From the NCBI GenBank assembly GCA_013140465.1, contig JABFST010000195.1:1-16686 (forward strand): 16,686 nt of DNA, written 5' to 3'. The translations under genes were made by a program, and so were the position numbers. The stretch comes from Methylococcaceae bacterium. GTDB lineage: Bacteria; Pseudomonadota; Gammaproteobacteria; Methylococcales; Methylomonadaceae. Positions 1 through 6,927 of the stretch are shown one piece after another. The notes under the pieces are model-generated. The model did no database searches. It saw only the letters and a list, made by a program, of their open reading frames with translations, and was not told the origin of the DNA. Within the stretch, counting starts at the first letter, position 1; each line of letters starts with the position of its first letter.

Positions 1-28
1 CTGCGACACCTGCCGCTGCTTCTAAATG

Positions 29-1114
29 TCATATAGTGGCTTTGGCAGAACCGAGCAGACAGGCGGCTTTTTGTGGGTCGCGTGGCCCTAGCGCGGCACT
101 GAGGGCGTTGGCTTCTAGCGGGTCGCCGACGGGTGTGCCTGTGCCATGTGCTTCAAAATAATAAATGGATTGGGTATCTACGGCATATTGTGCGCAGACT
201 TGTTGGATCAGCTGGGTTTGGGATTCGGGATTGGGAACGGTGATGCCGTTAGTCTTGCCGTCTTGGTTGACGCCTGTGCCGCGCACCAGCGCGTAAATGG
301 AATCGCCATCGCGCACCGCCTCTGAATAGCGTTTTAACACCACGACCCCTGCCCCTTCACCACGACCGTAGCCGTTGGCTTTGGCATCGAAACTCTTGCT
401 GCGTGCATCGGGTGCTAAAAATCCGCCTTTGCACATTGCAATTGGGTATTCAGGGCGCATCATCACATTCACACCACCCGCCATCGCCAAATCGCATTCA
501 CCACGCCAAATTGCTTGGCAAGCCAAATGCAGGGCGACTAATGAAGACGAACAGGCGGTATCCATGCTGATGCTAGGGCCACGCAAATCAAGGACGTAGG
601 AAATGCGGTTGGACAAGATGGTCATGGTTGAGCCGATAGCGGTATGCGTGCCTATCAGTTGGCGGTTCATCTTGCCCATTTGGGTCAGTTTATGGTCCAA
701 AGTAAATGCACCGATAAACACCCCTGTGTTGGAACCTGCCAAGGTATTATAGGGAATACCTGCATCTTCTAAGGCTTCCCAACTGGTTTCCAGCAATAGC
801 CGTTGTTGGGGATCCATACATTCGGCTTCGCGTGGGGCTATGCCAAAAAACAAGGCATCAAACTCATCGGTGCGCTGTTGGATAAAGCCGCCTTGTTTCA
901 CATACATTTTGCCGGGCTTACCGGTTTCGGTATCATAAAACCGCCGCCAATTCCAACGCTCAGGCGGAACATCGACTATCGCATCACTACCTGTTTTAAG
1001 CAGATCCCAAAAACTTTCGGGATTATGCGCACCACCCGGAAAACGGCAACCGATACCTACTAAGGCAATAGGATCAGCAACCGCTACGTTATTATTGCTT
1101 GCTTGTGTTTTCAT
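29..1114 (-). pseudogene. Type I polyketide synthase, N-terminal ketosynthase domain, interrupted by in-frame TGA
   Basis: This is the start of a modular or iterative type I polyketide synthase. The ketosynthase domain, which performs decarboxylative Claisen condensation of acyl and malonyl units, begins about residue 14 with the usual IALVGIGCRFPGG motif. The nucleophile Cys188 lies in DTACSSS and the first catalytic His323 in EAHGTGTPVGDP. The frame stops at TGA (29-31), exactly where the KTNIGH motif should supply Gly, and past the stop the same frame reads HLEAAAGVA to the window edge. The second catalytic His is therefore coded only after the stop. The preceding residues read GSAKATI rather than the usual GSVKTNI. 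The start ATG has a good AGGGG ribosome site about 7 bases upstream. It is either a point-mutated pseudogene or a sequencing error; the family call is very secure and the pseudogene call less so. Confidence 0.8.
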
Positions 1115-1145
1115 ATATTTCCCCTAGTCATAATAATCAATATGT

Positions 1146-1183
1146 AAGCATTTATTGACTATAAAAATACTCAATAAATGCTT
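1146..1183. repeat. Perfect 13-bp inverted repeat upstream of the polyketide synthase
   Basis: AAGCATTTATTGA (1146-1158) and its exact reverse complement (1171-1183) flank a 12-base AT-rich spacer. The repeat lies about 32-69 bases upstream of the polyketide synthase ATG on the opposite strand, in its leader or promoter region. It could be a regulator-binding operator or an RNA hairpin in the 5' leader. It lacks the GC-rich stem expected of a terminator. Confidence 0.6.
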
Positions 1184-1234
1184 TTGTTCTTTGCTTGGAG
1201 GCTAGTTTGACGTATATTTTTTTTAGAAAAAGCA

Positions 1235-1279
1235 AGTTTTTCACAAAACATTAATTCTCATGCTGTTTTGTGAAAAACT
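1235..1279. repeat. Perfect 16-bp inverted repeat
   Basis: AGTTTTTCACAAAACA (1235-1250) pairs perfectly with 1264-1279 across a 13-base loop. It lies about 120-165 bases upstream of the polyketide synthase start. The stem is AT-rich, which argues against a simple intrinsic terminator. A dyad operator or a hairpin in a long leader are both possible. Confidence 0.6.
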
Positions 1280-1407
1280 GCCGTAAATTTAAGTAGATAG
1301 TCATTATTTCACACCCAAATAGCTAGCAATCCAGCCTTAAAAAATGATTCGCCTTATTGGATATTACGGTATTATTCAAACAACAGCGGTAGAGATTGGC
1401 TACTCAC

Positions 1408-1544
1408 TTAAAGCGGGACTGAGGAGTCGTTGGCTGAGCGGAGTCGTTGGCTGAGCGGAGTCGTTGGCTGAGCGGAGTCGAAGCCGGCGGCGGGATTCGC
1501 TTCGACTCCGCTCAGCGAACGACACCCAAACTGTCCCAGCTTAA
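1408..1544. repeat. Palindromic repeat element with three 17-bp tandem units
   Basis: Three exact copies of GGAGTCGTTGGCTGAGC stand head to tail (1423-1439, 1440-1456, 1457-1473). The last copy runs into a 25-bp arm (1460-1484) that pairs with 1499-1523 with one mismatch around a 14-base loop. Imperfect outer arms at about 1408-1419 and 1533-1544 (AAGC...GGGAC and its complement) enclose the whole. This is the architecture of a dispersed REP/MITE-like palindrome whose arm has expanded in tandem. I recall similar GACTCCGCTCAGC-type palindromes from several bacterial genomes, but could not search. No transposase is present. Confidence 0.75.
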
Positions 1545-1765
1545 ACGGGAAGCCGATATTACTAGTATTCTGAATAAGAACACTGGAATCGGTGGCGCAT
1601 TAAGCCAAGCACGAAATAAGGTTATTGAAGAGGGCTTTGAACGAACTTGCGGAGGGGGATAATTAAGATTTTACCATCACTGATAGCGGCTATAATAACA
1701 TTGGATAAATTCAAATGTTATGCCTACAGCAATAGTTATTATGAATAACAATGCACTAAAGAAAA

Positions 1766-1793
1766 AGGCCAAACCAAAAACCCGACTTGGCCT
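1766..1793. repeat. Short hairpin AGGCCAA/TTGGCCT
   Basis: A 7-bp GC-containing stem (1766-1772 and 1787-1793) encloses a 14-base loop, with an A-rich run to its left. Read on the minus strand, the direction of the haem-protein gene that ends at 1913, the stem is followed by a T-rich run (rc of GAAAAA). It is therefore a possible intrinsic terminator for that gene, about 120 bases past its stop. The stem is short, so confidence is low. Confidence 0.3.
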
Positions 1794-1815
1794 CAAGAAT
1801 AAATAACTGTTCATT

Positions 1816-1851
1816 GCCAATATATATTTAGGGTTAAATTAACATATTGGC
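1816..1851. repeat. 8-bp inverted repeat downstream of haem protein gene
   Basis: GCCAATAT (1816-1823) and ATATTGGC (1844-1851) form a perfect dyad around a 20-base AT-rich spacer, 60-100 bases past the stop of the minus-strand haem protein gene. It may help protect or terminate that transcript. No function can be assigned from sequence alone. Confidence 0.35.
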
Positions 1852-1912
1852 GATAAGCACTTCTAACGTATATTTAAATAAAACATTAATATATCGTTAT
1901 GCGCCTGTTTAA

Positions 1913-2881
1913 CTAATTTTGGTGACAAGCCATACACGAAAATGATGAGTTTGCCATGACCGGATTTTTTATGCGCCCGGTTGCATCGGGTACGGCGTTA
2001 AATTCAGCGACGTTTTCTTGGGCGTGCAAAATACGTTCTTCTAACACTTCACGGTATTTCCAAGTAGCGTATTCGGGCATCAATTTGGCATTCGCATACA
2101 CTTTCTGGGCTAGTGCCCAATCACCCGATTTAACGACCATGTCACCCATGTGCAAAAAGAAGCCTTCAAAATTATGCGGTGCCCGCCAATCCCCATTCCA
2201 ACACGTCCCTTTCTTGCCGCCTGTGGTTGCCATGCTTAAATAGGGGGTCATATCTGGCTGGGTACGGCTAAATTTTTTGCCTATACACACATCCACGTTG
2301 CGCCAAATATCTTCCAAGCCCTTTTTAAAGACCGCCGTATCAGATGGCGAGCGGCTGGCTAAAAAACTGGTTGTGAACAAATTAAACTCCGGCCACATAG
2401 CGACGCTACGCTGCATTTTTTGACCGCCTTCTTTAATGTTTTTGTTTTCGTGGTGCAAAATGCCTTCGGTCACTTGTGCCAACGCTACACCCGCCAGAAA
2501 CCTGGCATCAGCTGGATCATTTAGGACGGCGCGCTCAAAGTATTTGCGGCCAAGGGTAAAATCATTCAGCAACGCAACAGGGGCTTGCGCTAAGCGCCGT
2601 TGCTCGGACACGCGCCATAGATAAGTCCAGCCAATATGCGCGGCGGTTAAAGAATCATTGGGGTCAGCCAAGTACACACCCACCATTGCATCAAGTATGG
2701 CGGGAATTTTTTCGTATTCGCCATTGTTAAAGACTTGCCAAAAAAACTTGTCCACTTCTACTGCCGCTTCTGAGCGGGGCGGCAAGGTTTTTTTTGATGC
2801 CGCCAAGGTCAAGCCAGACACACCCAAGGCCATTGCCGCACCCAACAAGAGTCCAGCTGATTTTTTTATACGATTGTTCAT
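1913..2881 (-). CDS. Exported TPR-like protein with a single C-terminal CxxCH haem site
   Basis: This 322-residue protein begins with a clear Sec signal peptide: the basic NNRIKK, a hydrophobic core LLLGAAMALGVSGLTLA, and probable cleavage near residue 28. The mature part is mostly helical, with TPR-like segments around residues 40-180 (for example the ARKYFERAVLNDP-type stretch). It ends in SFSCMACHQN, where Cys316, Cys319 and His320 form one c-type haem attachment motif two residues from the C-terminus. Two further cysteines near residues 199 and 227 could form a disulfide. I infer a periplasmic monohaem protein in electron transfer or a respiratory complex. I do not recognise the family by name, and it has no obvious functional partner next to it. 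A GGGAAC ribosome site precedes the ATG. Confidence 0.75.
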   Translation of the reverse strand: MNNRIKKSAGLLLGAAMALGVSGLTLAASKKTLPPRSEAAVEVDKFFWQVFNNGEYEKIPAILDAMVGVYLADPNDSLTAAHIGWTYLWRVSEQRRLAQAPVALLNDFTLGRKYFERAVLNDPADARFLAGVALAQVTEGILHHENKNIKEGGQKMQRSVAMWPEFNLFTTSFLASRSPSDTAVFKKGLEDIWRNVDVCIGKKFSRTQPDMTPYLSMATTGGKKGTCWNGDWRAPHNFEGFFLHMGDMVVKSGDWALAQKVYANAKLMPEYATWKYREVLEERILHAQENVAEFNAVPDATGRIKNPVMANSSFSCMACHQN

Positions 2882-3342
2882 AATGTTCCCAAATTTTCAG
2901 GTTATTCAGATTGATGGTTTACAGTGTTAGGCTTGCTAACTCTGCTGGAAGTTATGCTAGCCTGTTTCAACACCATCTCTGTGATAACTAATTCGCTACA
3001 TTTTGGTTAAATTATGCCACTATCGTATCATCTTGAATTTTATAGAAATCATTTAGGTTGAGCAAAAAATGGCCTACCGCCGCTCCGCCACAACCCTGCC
3101 GTTAAATCTCACGGACAACCCGCACTGAGGTAATATTCACTATGCCACCGCCTGTCATTCCTGCACAATAGATTAGCCGTCTTGTCAAGCCCCGTCAGCA
3201 CCATCGGCTCGCTTAAGCGGCTGCCTTTGCACAATGCGCTCCCGCTAACCAATTTATTCGCCAACAAACTTGTCAAAATGGCGATTTGTAGCTATTCTCT
3301 AATCATAGCTAACAGGTGATAACCAAAACTACCCCATGAAAT
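2882..3342. other. Intergenic region between divergent haem protein gene and GTPase operon
   Basis: These 461 bases separate two divergent transcription units and should hold both promoters. A small GTTAG/CTAAC dyad lies at 2926-2940, about 45 bases upstream of the haem-protein start. A plausible sigma70 promoter for the operon lies at 3270-3298. An open stretch without a start codon at 3134-3319 has a vague resemblance to an oxidoreductase N-terminus, too weak to call. No RNA gene was seen. Confidence 0.5.
3270..3298 (+). promoter_or_regulatory. Candidate sigma70 promoter for the GTPase/roadblock operon
   Basis: TTGTCA (3270-3275, 5 of 6 matches to the -35 consensus) is followed after exactly 17 bases by TATTCT (3293-3298, 4 of 6 to the -10). 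Transcription would start near 3305, leaving a leader of about 40 bases before the first gene. The call rests on sequence match only. Confidence 0.4.
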
Positions 3343-4071
3343 ATGAATAACCACTTGATTACTTGTGATGATGATTCTGACATCATGTCATCGAAAGAGA
3401 TGGTTTTTTTCTCTTTACAGGACACCCATAGCCTATGGTCTACTGAAGCCTTGCTGTGCAATGATTTCTTAGAGAAACTGGTCTTCCAAATCTCCAGAAA
3501 ACCCAAACACCTGATCGCCCATGTGCAGCGCATTTACTACTGCTTCCAAATGCAGTTGGACGACCAACTGTTTGCCGCCTTGGTCGATTTTTTGGTGGTG
3601 TTAAACAAACAGGGTGCAGAGATTAGCTGGCGTATGCTAACGGGCGCAAAATCAAGGCTAAGCCCGCAACAATACGACGAAATCACTGGCTTTCTTAACC
3701 ATCCTGATGCCGATATCAACCAACTGTCCGGCAACCAATACTCCATTTTTACCAAGGGCCTTGCAGGCGTAAGCGTGCTGATAGACCATGCCAATGATGC
3801 TGTTGAAGACGATCACGACCCCTTAATGTTGGCGCGCGACCATATCGAATACAGCCAGCTGGATGAGGCTAAACAAGTGCTTGAAAGGGCCATTTTAGAA
3901 CAGCCGGATAGGCTGGATTTACATCATGAATTACTCACTATATATAAATCAATGCGTGACTCGAGCGGGTTCTATCAGATGCTAACTGAACTAATCCAAT
4001 CAGGCGTGGCTGTGCCTGATGAATGGGATGAATTAATGAGTTATTTTGAAGGACAAAATAACGATGAATAA
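3343..4071 (+). CDS. TPR protein with FimV-like C-terminal repeat, first gene of the operon
   Basis: This is a 242-residue soluble, acidic protein with no signal peptide or membrane segment. Residues about 35-150 form a helical domain I do not recognise. Residues about 158-205 (ARDHIEYSQLDEAKQVLERA and on) fit a tetratricopeptide repeat and resemble the C-terminal TPR motif of FimV/HubP polar-hub proteins. A second helical pair follows, ending in DEWDELMSYFE. FimV-type TPRs bind partner proteins that govern polar placement of pili and chemotaxis arrays, so a scaffold role is plausible but inferred. Its stop overlaps the start of the next gene by 8 bases (ATGAATAA), indicating translational coupling. 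The ATG at 3343 lacks a strong ribosome site; an AGGTGA lies too far upstream, at 3314, so the true start could be ATG 3385. Confidence 0.75.
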   Translation: MNNHLITCDDDSDIMSSKEMVFFSLQDTHSLWSTEALLCNDFLEKLVFQISRKPKHLIAHVQRIYYCFQMQLDDQLFAALVDFLVVLNKQGAEISWRMLTGAKSRLSPQQYDEITGFLNHPDADINQLSGNQYSIFTKGLAGVSVLIDHANDAVEDDHDPLMLARDHIEYSQLDEAKQVLERAILEQPDRLDLHHELLTIYKSMRDSSGFYQMLTELIQSGVAVPDEWDELMSYFEGQNNDE

Positions 4072-5290
4072 AAGCAAAAAGCCCTTAAAAGTAGCCCTGC
4101 ACGCAATGGATGACCGTAGCAGCAAACTCATGAAAATGTACTTGCAAGGCCCATGCGAAGGTATAGCTGTGGTGGCCAATGACAGGGATGCCGAATGCGA
4201 CATTTTTGATGCCGATTCCGCCAATGCCAAAAAACTGATCGATGCGCGTTTGGCCATGAATACGCACCGGCCCATCATTGCCTTGTCTCTACAAGAACGC
4301 AAAGAAGAGACTATTTTTTATATTAAAAAACCCGTCAAAATTGACGACATGCTAGCTGCCTTGGACAAGGCAAAAAGCATCGTTGAGGCGCAAACCTCAG
4401 CAGTTGCCAAACCCGAGAAAAAAGTCCCTGAACAACCGCTACCCGCATCGGTGGAAACCAAAAAACCGGTGCCCCTGCCCCAGCTCCAAGCCACTCCAAC
4501 TCCACAAGCGCAGAAAAAAACCAACCTGGATACGGACGAGCAGAAAAAAACCTCCAAGCATCAAGCCGCCATGCAGCTTAATGAGAAAAGCTTTGGTGCT
4601 TTTATAGGCAACGTACCCGGCATTGATGTCAACGATCCCCAGCAATTTGCCAAAGCCAATTATAATCCTAAGGATTATTTTCAAGGCTATGTAGAATCCG
4701 CCTTTAAAGTCTGCGAAGCCAAAGGGCAAATCAGGCAATTGAACGTGGGCTGGAACCCGCTGATTATGTTCCCGCATAGCCACGAAATCTGGTTTGATGT
4801 GGATGACAAACAATTGCGGGCATTTGCAGGGCTGGCCCTTAGCAATAACCGTGACATAAAAATATCGATTACGCCTCTCGACCCTAACTCATCGACATTG
4901 GTGAGGGCATTGGACAAATTTCACGCCATAGACGCATTTGTCTGGAAACTGGCCTGTTGGGCTTCCAAGGGCCGTTATCCGGCGGCTTTGGACATTAACA
5001 GCCCCGTATACCTAAAAAGATGGCCTAACTTTACCCGCCTTCTGGTAACACCCCACGCCATGCGTATTGCGGCATTACTGGTACAAGGCCCCCGCACCAT
5101 GTCCAATGTCGCACAAGCACTGAACATTAAACCGCAATATGTGTTCGTCTTTATAAGTGCCGCTTACGCCTTGGGCCTTGTTGGCCAAGCAAAAAGAAAG
5201 GCGGACGCCCTTGTGCTACCGCCTGAAATCCAGCCTAACAAGAAACAAGGGCTACTGAGTCGAATTATCCAAAAATTACGCGGCAATTAA
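4064..5290 (+). CDS. Degenerate-receiver and winged-helix protein, operon partner of GTPase
   Basis: The protein has 408 residues. Residues about 6-105 look like a CheY-type receiver: hydrophobic strand at 6-13, acidic strand CDIFDAD at 46-51, and the Lys-Pro at 89-90 of the PVKIDDMLAAL segment that typically precedes the last receiver helix. The phosphorylation site is not clear, so it may be a pseudo-receiver. Residues 110-170 are a Pro/Lys/Gln-rich disordered linker. Residues about 175-300 form a mixed domain I do not recognise. Residues about 320-380, starting at RWPNFTRLLVTPHAMRIAAL, fit a winged helix. In actinobacterial conservons a winged-helix DUF742 protein partners the same GTPase family, so an analogous role is suggested. 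The upstream in-frame TTG at 4046 was rejected: ATG 4064 has AAGGA 10 bases upstream and overlaps the previous stop. Confidence 0.7.
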   Translation: MNKSKKPLKVALHAMDDRSSKLMKMYLQGPCEGIAVVANDRDAECDIFDADSANAKKLIDARLAMNTHRPIIALSLQERKEETIFYIKKPVKIDDMLAALDKAKSIVEAQTSAVAKPEKKVPEQPLPASVETKKPVPLPQLQATPTPQAQKKTNLDTDEQKKTSKHQAAMQLNEKSFGAFIGNVPGIDVNDPQQFAKANYNPKDYFQGYVESAFKVCEAKGQIRQLNVGWNPLIMFPHSHEIWFDVDDKQLRAFAGLALSNNRDIKISITPLDPNSSTLVRALDKFHAIDAFVWKLACWASKGRYPAALDINSPVYLKRWPNFTRLLVTPHAMRIAALLVQGPRTMSNVAQALNIKPQYVFVFISAAYALGLVGQAKRKADALVLPPEIQPNKKQGLLSRIIQKLRGN

Positions 5291-5311
5291 GCATAGCAGA
5301 TCAACACTATC

Positions 5312-5848
5312 ATGAGTCAGTATAAGATTATTTTTACAGGGCCAGTTGGCGCCGGAAAAACCACGGCTATCAGTTCAATCAGTGACGTGCCCCCGATAAA
5401 AACCGATGCCGCAGCTACGGATATGACAAAATCCAGAAAAGCCTCCACAACCGTGGCTATGGACTATGGTATTATGAATCTTGCGGGCGGTGAAAAACTG
5501 CATCTGTACGGTACGCCGGGGCAGGAACGTTTCGACTTTATGTGGGATATTTTGACCACAGGCGGCATTGGACTGATCTTACTGCTAGACAACACACGCG
5601 CAGATCCTTTCCAAGACATGCGCTTTTTTTTAGAGACTTTCGACAAATTTATTGCCAATACGTCTGTTGCCATCGGTGTGACTCAAATGGATCTTAGCAA
5701 GAAGCCTACAATTGATGACTATCATATACAGCTACAGGGGACAGGGCTAAAGGCACCCATTTTTGCAGTGGATGCCCGGGTTAAAAGCGATGTTTCCTTA
5801 TTAATCCAGGCTTTGCTTTATTCACTGGATCCCGGCATAGAGGAATAA
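5312..5848 (+). CDS. Small Ras-like GTPase of the COG2229/MglA-like class
   Basis: The 178 residues form a complete single-domain small GTPase. The P-loop GPVGAGKT is at residues 10-17. Thr46/Thr47 in KASTTVAMDYG fit switch I. The G3 region is GTPGQERF (67-74), where the usual Asp of DxxG is Gly but Gln71 is kept. G4 is TQMD (124-127) instead of NKxD. Such changes are usual in the COG2229 family, which includes CvnD of actinobacterial conservons and is related to the MglA polarity switch. It should cycle between GDP- and GTP-bound states in the cytoplasm, with the adjacent roadblock proteins as likely regulators. It has a 21-base gap from the gene before and 3 bases to the gene after. The ribosome site is weak, so coupling to upstream translation is likely. 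Confidence 0.9.
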   Translation: MSQYKIIFTGPVGAGKTTAISSISDVPPIKTDAAATDMTKSRKASTTVAMDYGIMNLAGGEKLHLYGTPGQERFDFMWDILTTGGIGLILLLDNTRADPFQDMRFFLETFDKFIANTSVAIGVTQMDLSKKPTIDDYHIQLQGTGLKAPIFAVDARVKSDVSLLIQALLYSLDPGIEE

Positions 5849-5851
5849 TTC

Positions 5852-6508
5852 ATGAGCAACTATTCGCTAACAGATGGCCTCTACCTATACCCTACCCCCG
5901 CTGGCGCTTATTATGCGGTGTCGTCCGAAGAGACAGACAAGCCCCGCCAATTTTTACGGAACCTTTTGCAACAGCGGCGTACCCCAGAGCTTAATATAGA
6001 CAACCTAAAGCGCTTGATGGAACAAAACGACACCACCAAATGCTTTGAACTGTTACACCATTGCCAAAAACTGCGCTGGATTCAAGGCTTAAGCTCACAG
6101 TTGGAATCACCAAACGGCGCACTCGAAGACATATTGCCTACCTATCTCAGCACCATGTCCGAAAACGGCAAAGCCTTACTTGCCGACAAACAAGGCTTTT
6201 ATTTAGCTAGCCACGGCTTTCCTCACGAAGTCGCCGAAGAATTATCCGCACTCGGTGCTGACATTGCCACTGTCCACGACCGCCGCTCTGGCTTACTCAG
6301 AAACAACATGGCCCTTGCCAGCCACGCTTGGTCTGTCGTAGACGTCTTTGGCAACAGCTTGGTCGGCTTCTGGCCCTTATTTATCGATAAAAACCGTTTT
6401 GTTATTGCCATCTCTGGCATCCCCCATTTTAACCAGCCAGAATTCGTATCATTAGTTTGGGCTTTAAGCATACGCTACTCTAACAAGAGCAGTGAGTTTG
6501 AACTATAA
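5852..6508 (+). CDS. Winged-helix-like plus roadblock-like protein
   Basis: This is a 218-residue soluble protein. Residues about 90-207 have the pattern of a roadblock/longin fold: GKALLADKQGFYLASHGFP, then a helix (HEVAEELSALGADI), a helix through HAWSVVDVF, then strands FWPLFIDKNRFVIAISG and a final helix. Residues about 10-85 look like a small winged helix, with NIDNLKRLMEQND as the probable recognition region and KLRWIQG as the wing. The roadblock part is divergent and inferred from pattern, not from a clear family hit. An AGAGGA ribosome site overlaps the end of the GTPase gene, only 3 bases away, implying coupled translation. It may act as a second GTPase regulator or as an adaptor between the GTPase and the winged-helix protein. 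Confidence 0.6.
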   Translation: MSNYSLTDGLYLYPTPAGAYYAVSSEETDKPRQFLRNLLQQRRTPELNIDNLKRLMEQNDTTKCFELLHHCQKLRWIQGLSSQLESPNGALEDILPTYLSTMSENGKALLADKQGFYLASHGFPHEVAEELSALGADIATVHDRRSGLLRNNMALASHAWSVVDVFGNSLVGFWPLFIDKNRFVIAISGIPHFNQPEFVSLVWALSIRYSNKSSEFEL

Positions 6509-6541
6509 TAACCATCCTATTTAACAACAAAGGAAACTAAA

Positions 6542-6904
6542 ATGCGCGCAGATATGTTGACATCTGTTTTAACAGAGCTTAATGGTACTTCAGGTGATAT
6601 TGAAGCCTCGGGTGTTATCTCCACAGATGGCCTAATGATAGCCGCAGTGCTGCCTGCGGGCATGGATGAAGACCGCGTCGGCGCAATGAGTGCAGCGATG
6701 TTGTCTTTAGGTGACAGAACCGCCCAAGAACTGGCAAGAGGTGCTTTGGAACAAGTTTTGATAAAAGGCGCTAAAGGCTATGTGTTAATGACTTATGCAG
6801 GTGAAGAATCTGTATTGACCGTCTTGGCTAAACCAAATGCGAAATTAGGCCTGATTTTCTTGGATGTAAAACGGGCCGCTGTCAGCATAGCCGAATTATT
6901 ATAA
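6542..6904 (+). CDS. Roadblock/LC7 domain protein (MglB-like)
   Basis: The 120 residues form a single roadblock/LC7 domain. The first helix is ADMLTSVLTELNG. The paired strands are EASGVISTDGLMIAAVLP. A long central helix (AMSAAMLSLGDRTAQEL) follows, then strands EQVLIKGAKGYVLMTYAG and ESVLTVLAKP, and a C-terminal helix after LGLIFLDVK. Roadblock dimers such as MglB act as activating proteins or effectors of small GTPases; partner proteins in conservons (CvnB) belong to the same family. A good AAGGAAA ribosome site lies 5-11 bases upstream of the ATG, stronger than for the GTPase, so this protein may be made in excess. The protein is cytoplasmic. This is the clearest family call in the operon apart from the GTPase and the PAS protein. 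Confidence 0.9.
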   Translation: MRADMLTSVLTELNGTSGDIEASGVISTDGLMIAAVLPAGMDEDRVGAMSAAMLSLGDRTAQELARGALEQVLIKGAKGYVLMTYAGEESVLTVLAKPNAKLGLIFLDVKRAAVSIAELL

Positions 6905-6927
6905 AACAACGTTAGAGGGACAGCCTT

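Larger units (their letters stand above)
1115..1912. other. Gene-poor AT-rich intergenic stretch rich in inverted repeats
   Basis: No convincing gene lies in these roughly 800 bases. The stretch separates the upstream end of the polyketide synthase gene from the 3' end of the haem protein gene, so it should carry the promoter of the former and the terminator of the latter. It holds at least six inverted repeats: 1146-1183, 1235-1279, 1460-1523, 1695-1721, 1766-1793 and 1816-1851. The open frame from 1447 to 1662 begins inside the repeat element and matches nothing I recognise; its 3' part (about 1530-1662) could be a gene remnant. Confidence 0.6.

Noticed and set aside
375..1063. Plus-strand open frames opposite the ketosynthase
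   Set aside because: They are shadows of the strongly conserved minus-strand ketosynthase.
1423..1480. Three direct repeats as a CRISPR array
   Set aside because: The 17-base units are contiguous with no spacers, and no cas gene is present.
1447..1662. 71-codon open frame as a real gene
   Set aside because: It starts inside the palindromic repeat element, has no ribosome site and no recognisable family. Only its 3' part could be a remnant.
1741..1806. 21-residue lysine-rich small ORF
   Set aside because: No ribosome site, very short, and it overlaps the AGGCCAA/TTGGCCT hairpin.
3134..3319. Open stretch whose translation near 3220-3285 vaguely recalls the N-terminus of a flavin oxidoreductase
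   Set aside because: It has no start codon, similarity covers only a few residues and could be chance; a translated search would decide.
4046..4063. TTG start adding six residues to the winged-helix protein
   Set aside because: ATG 4064 has an AAGGA ribosome site at suitable spacing and couples to the upstream stop.
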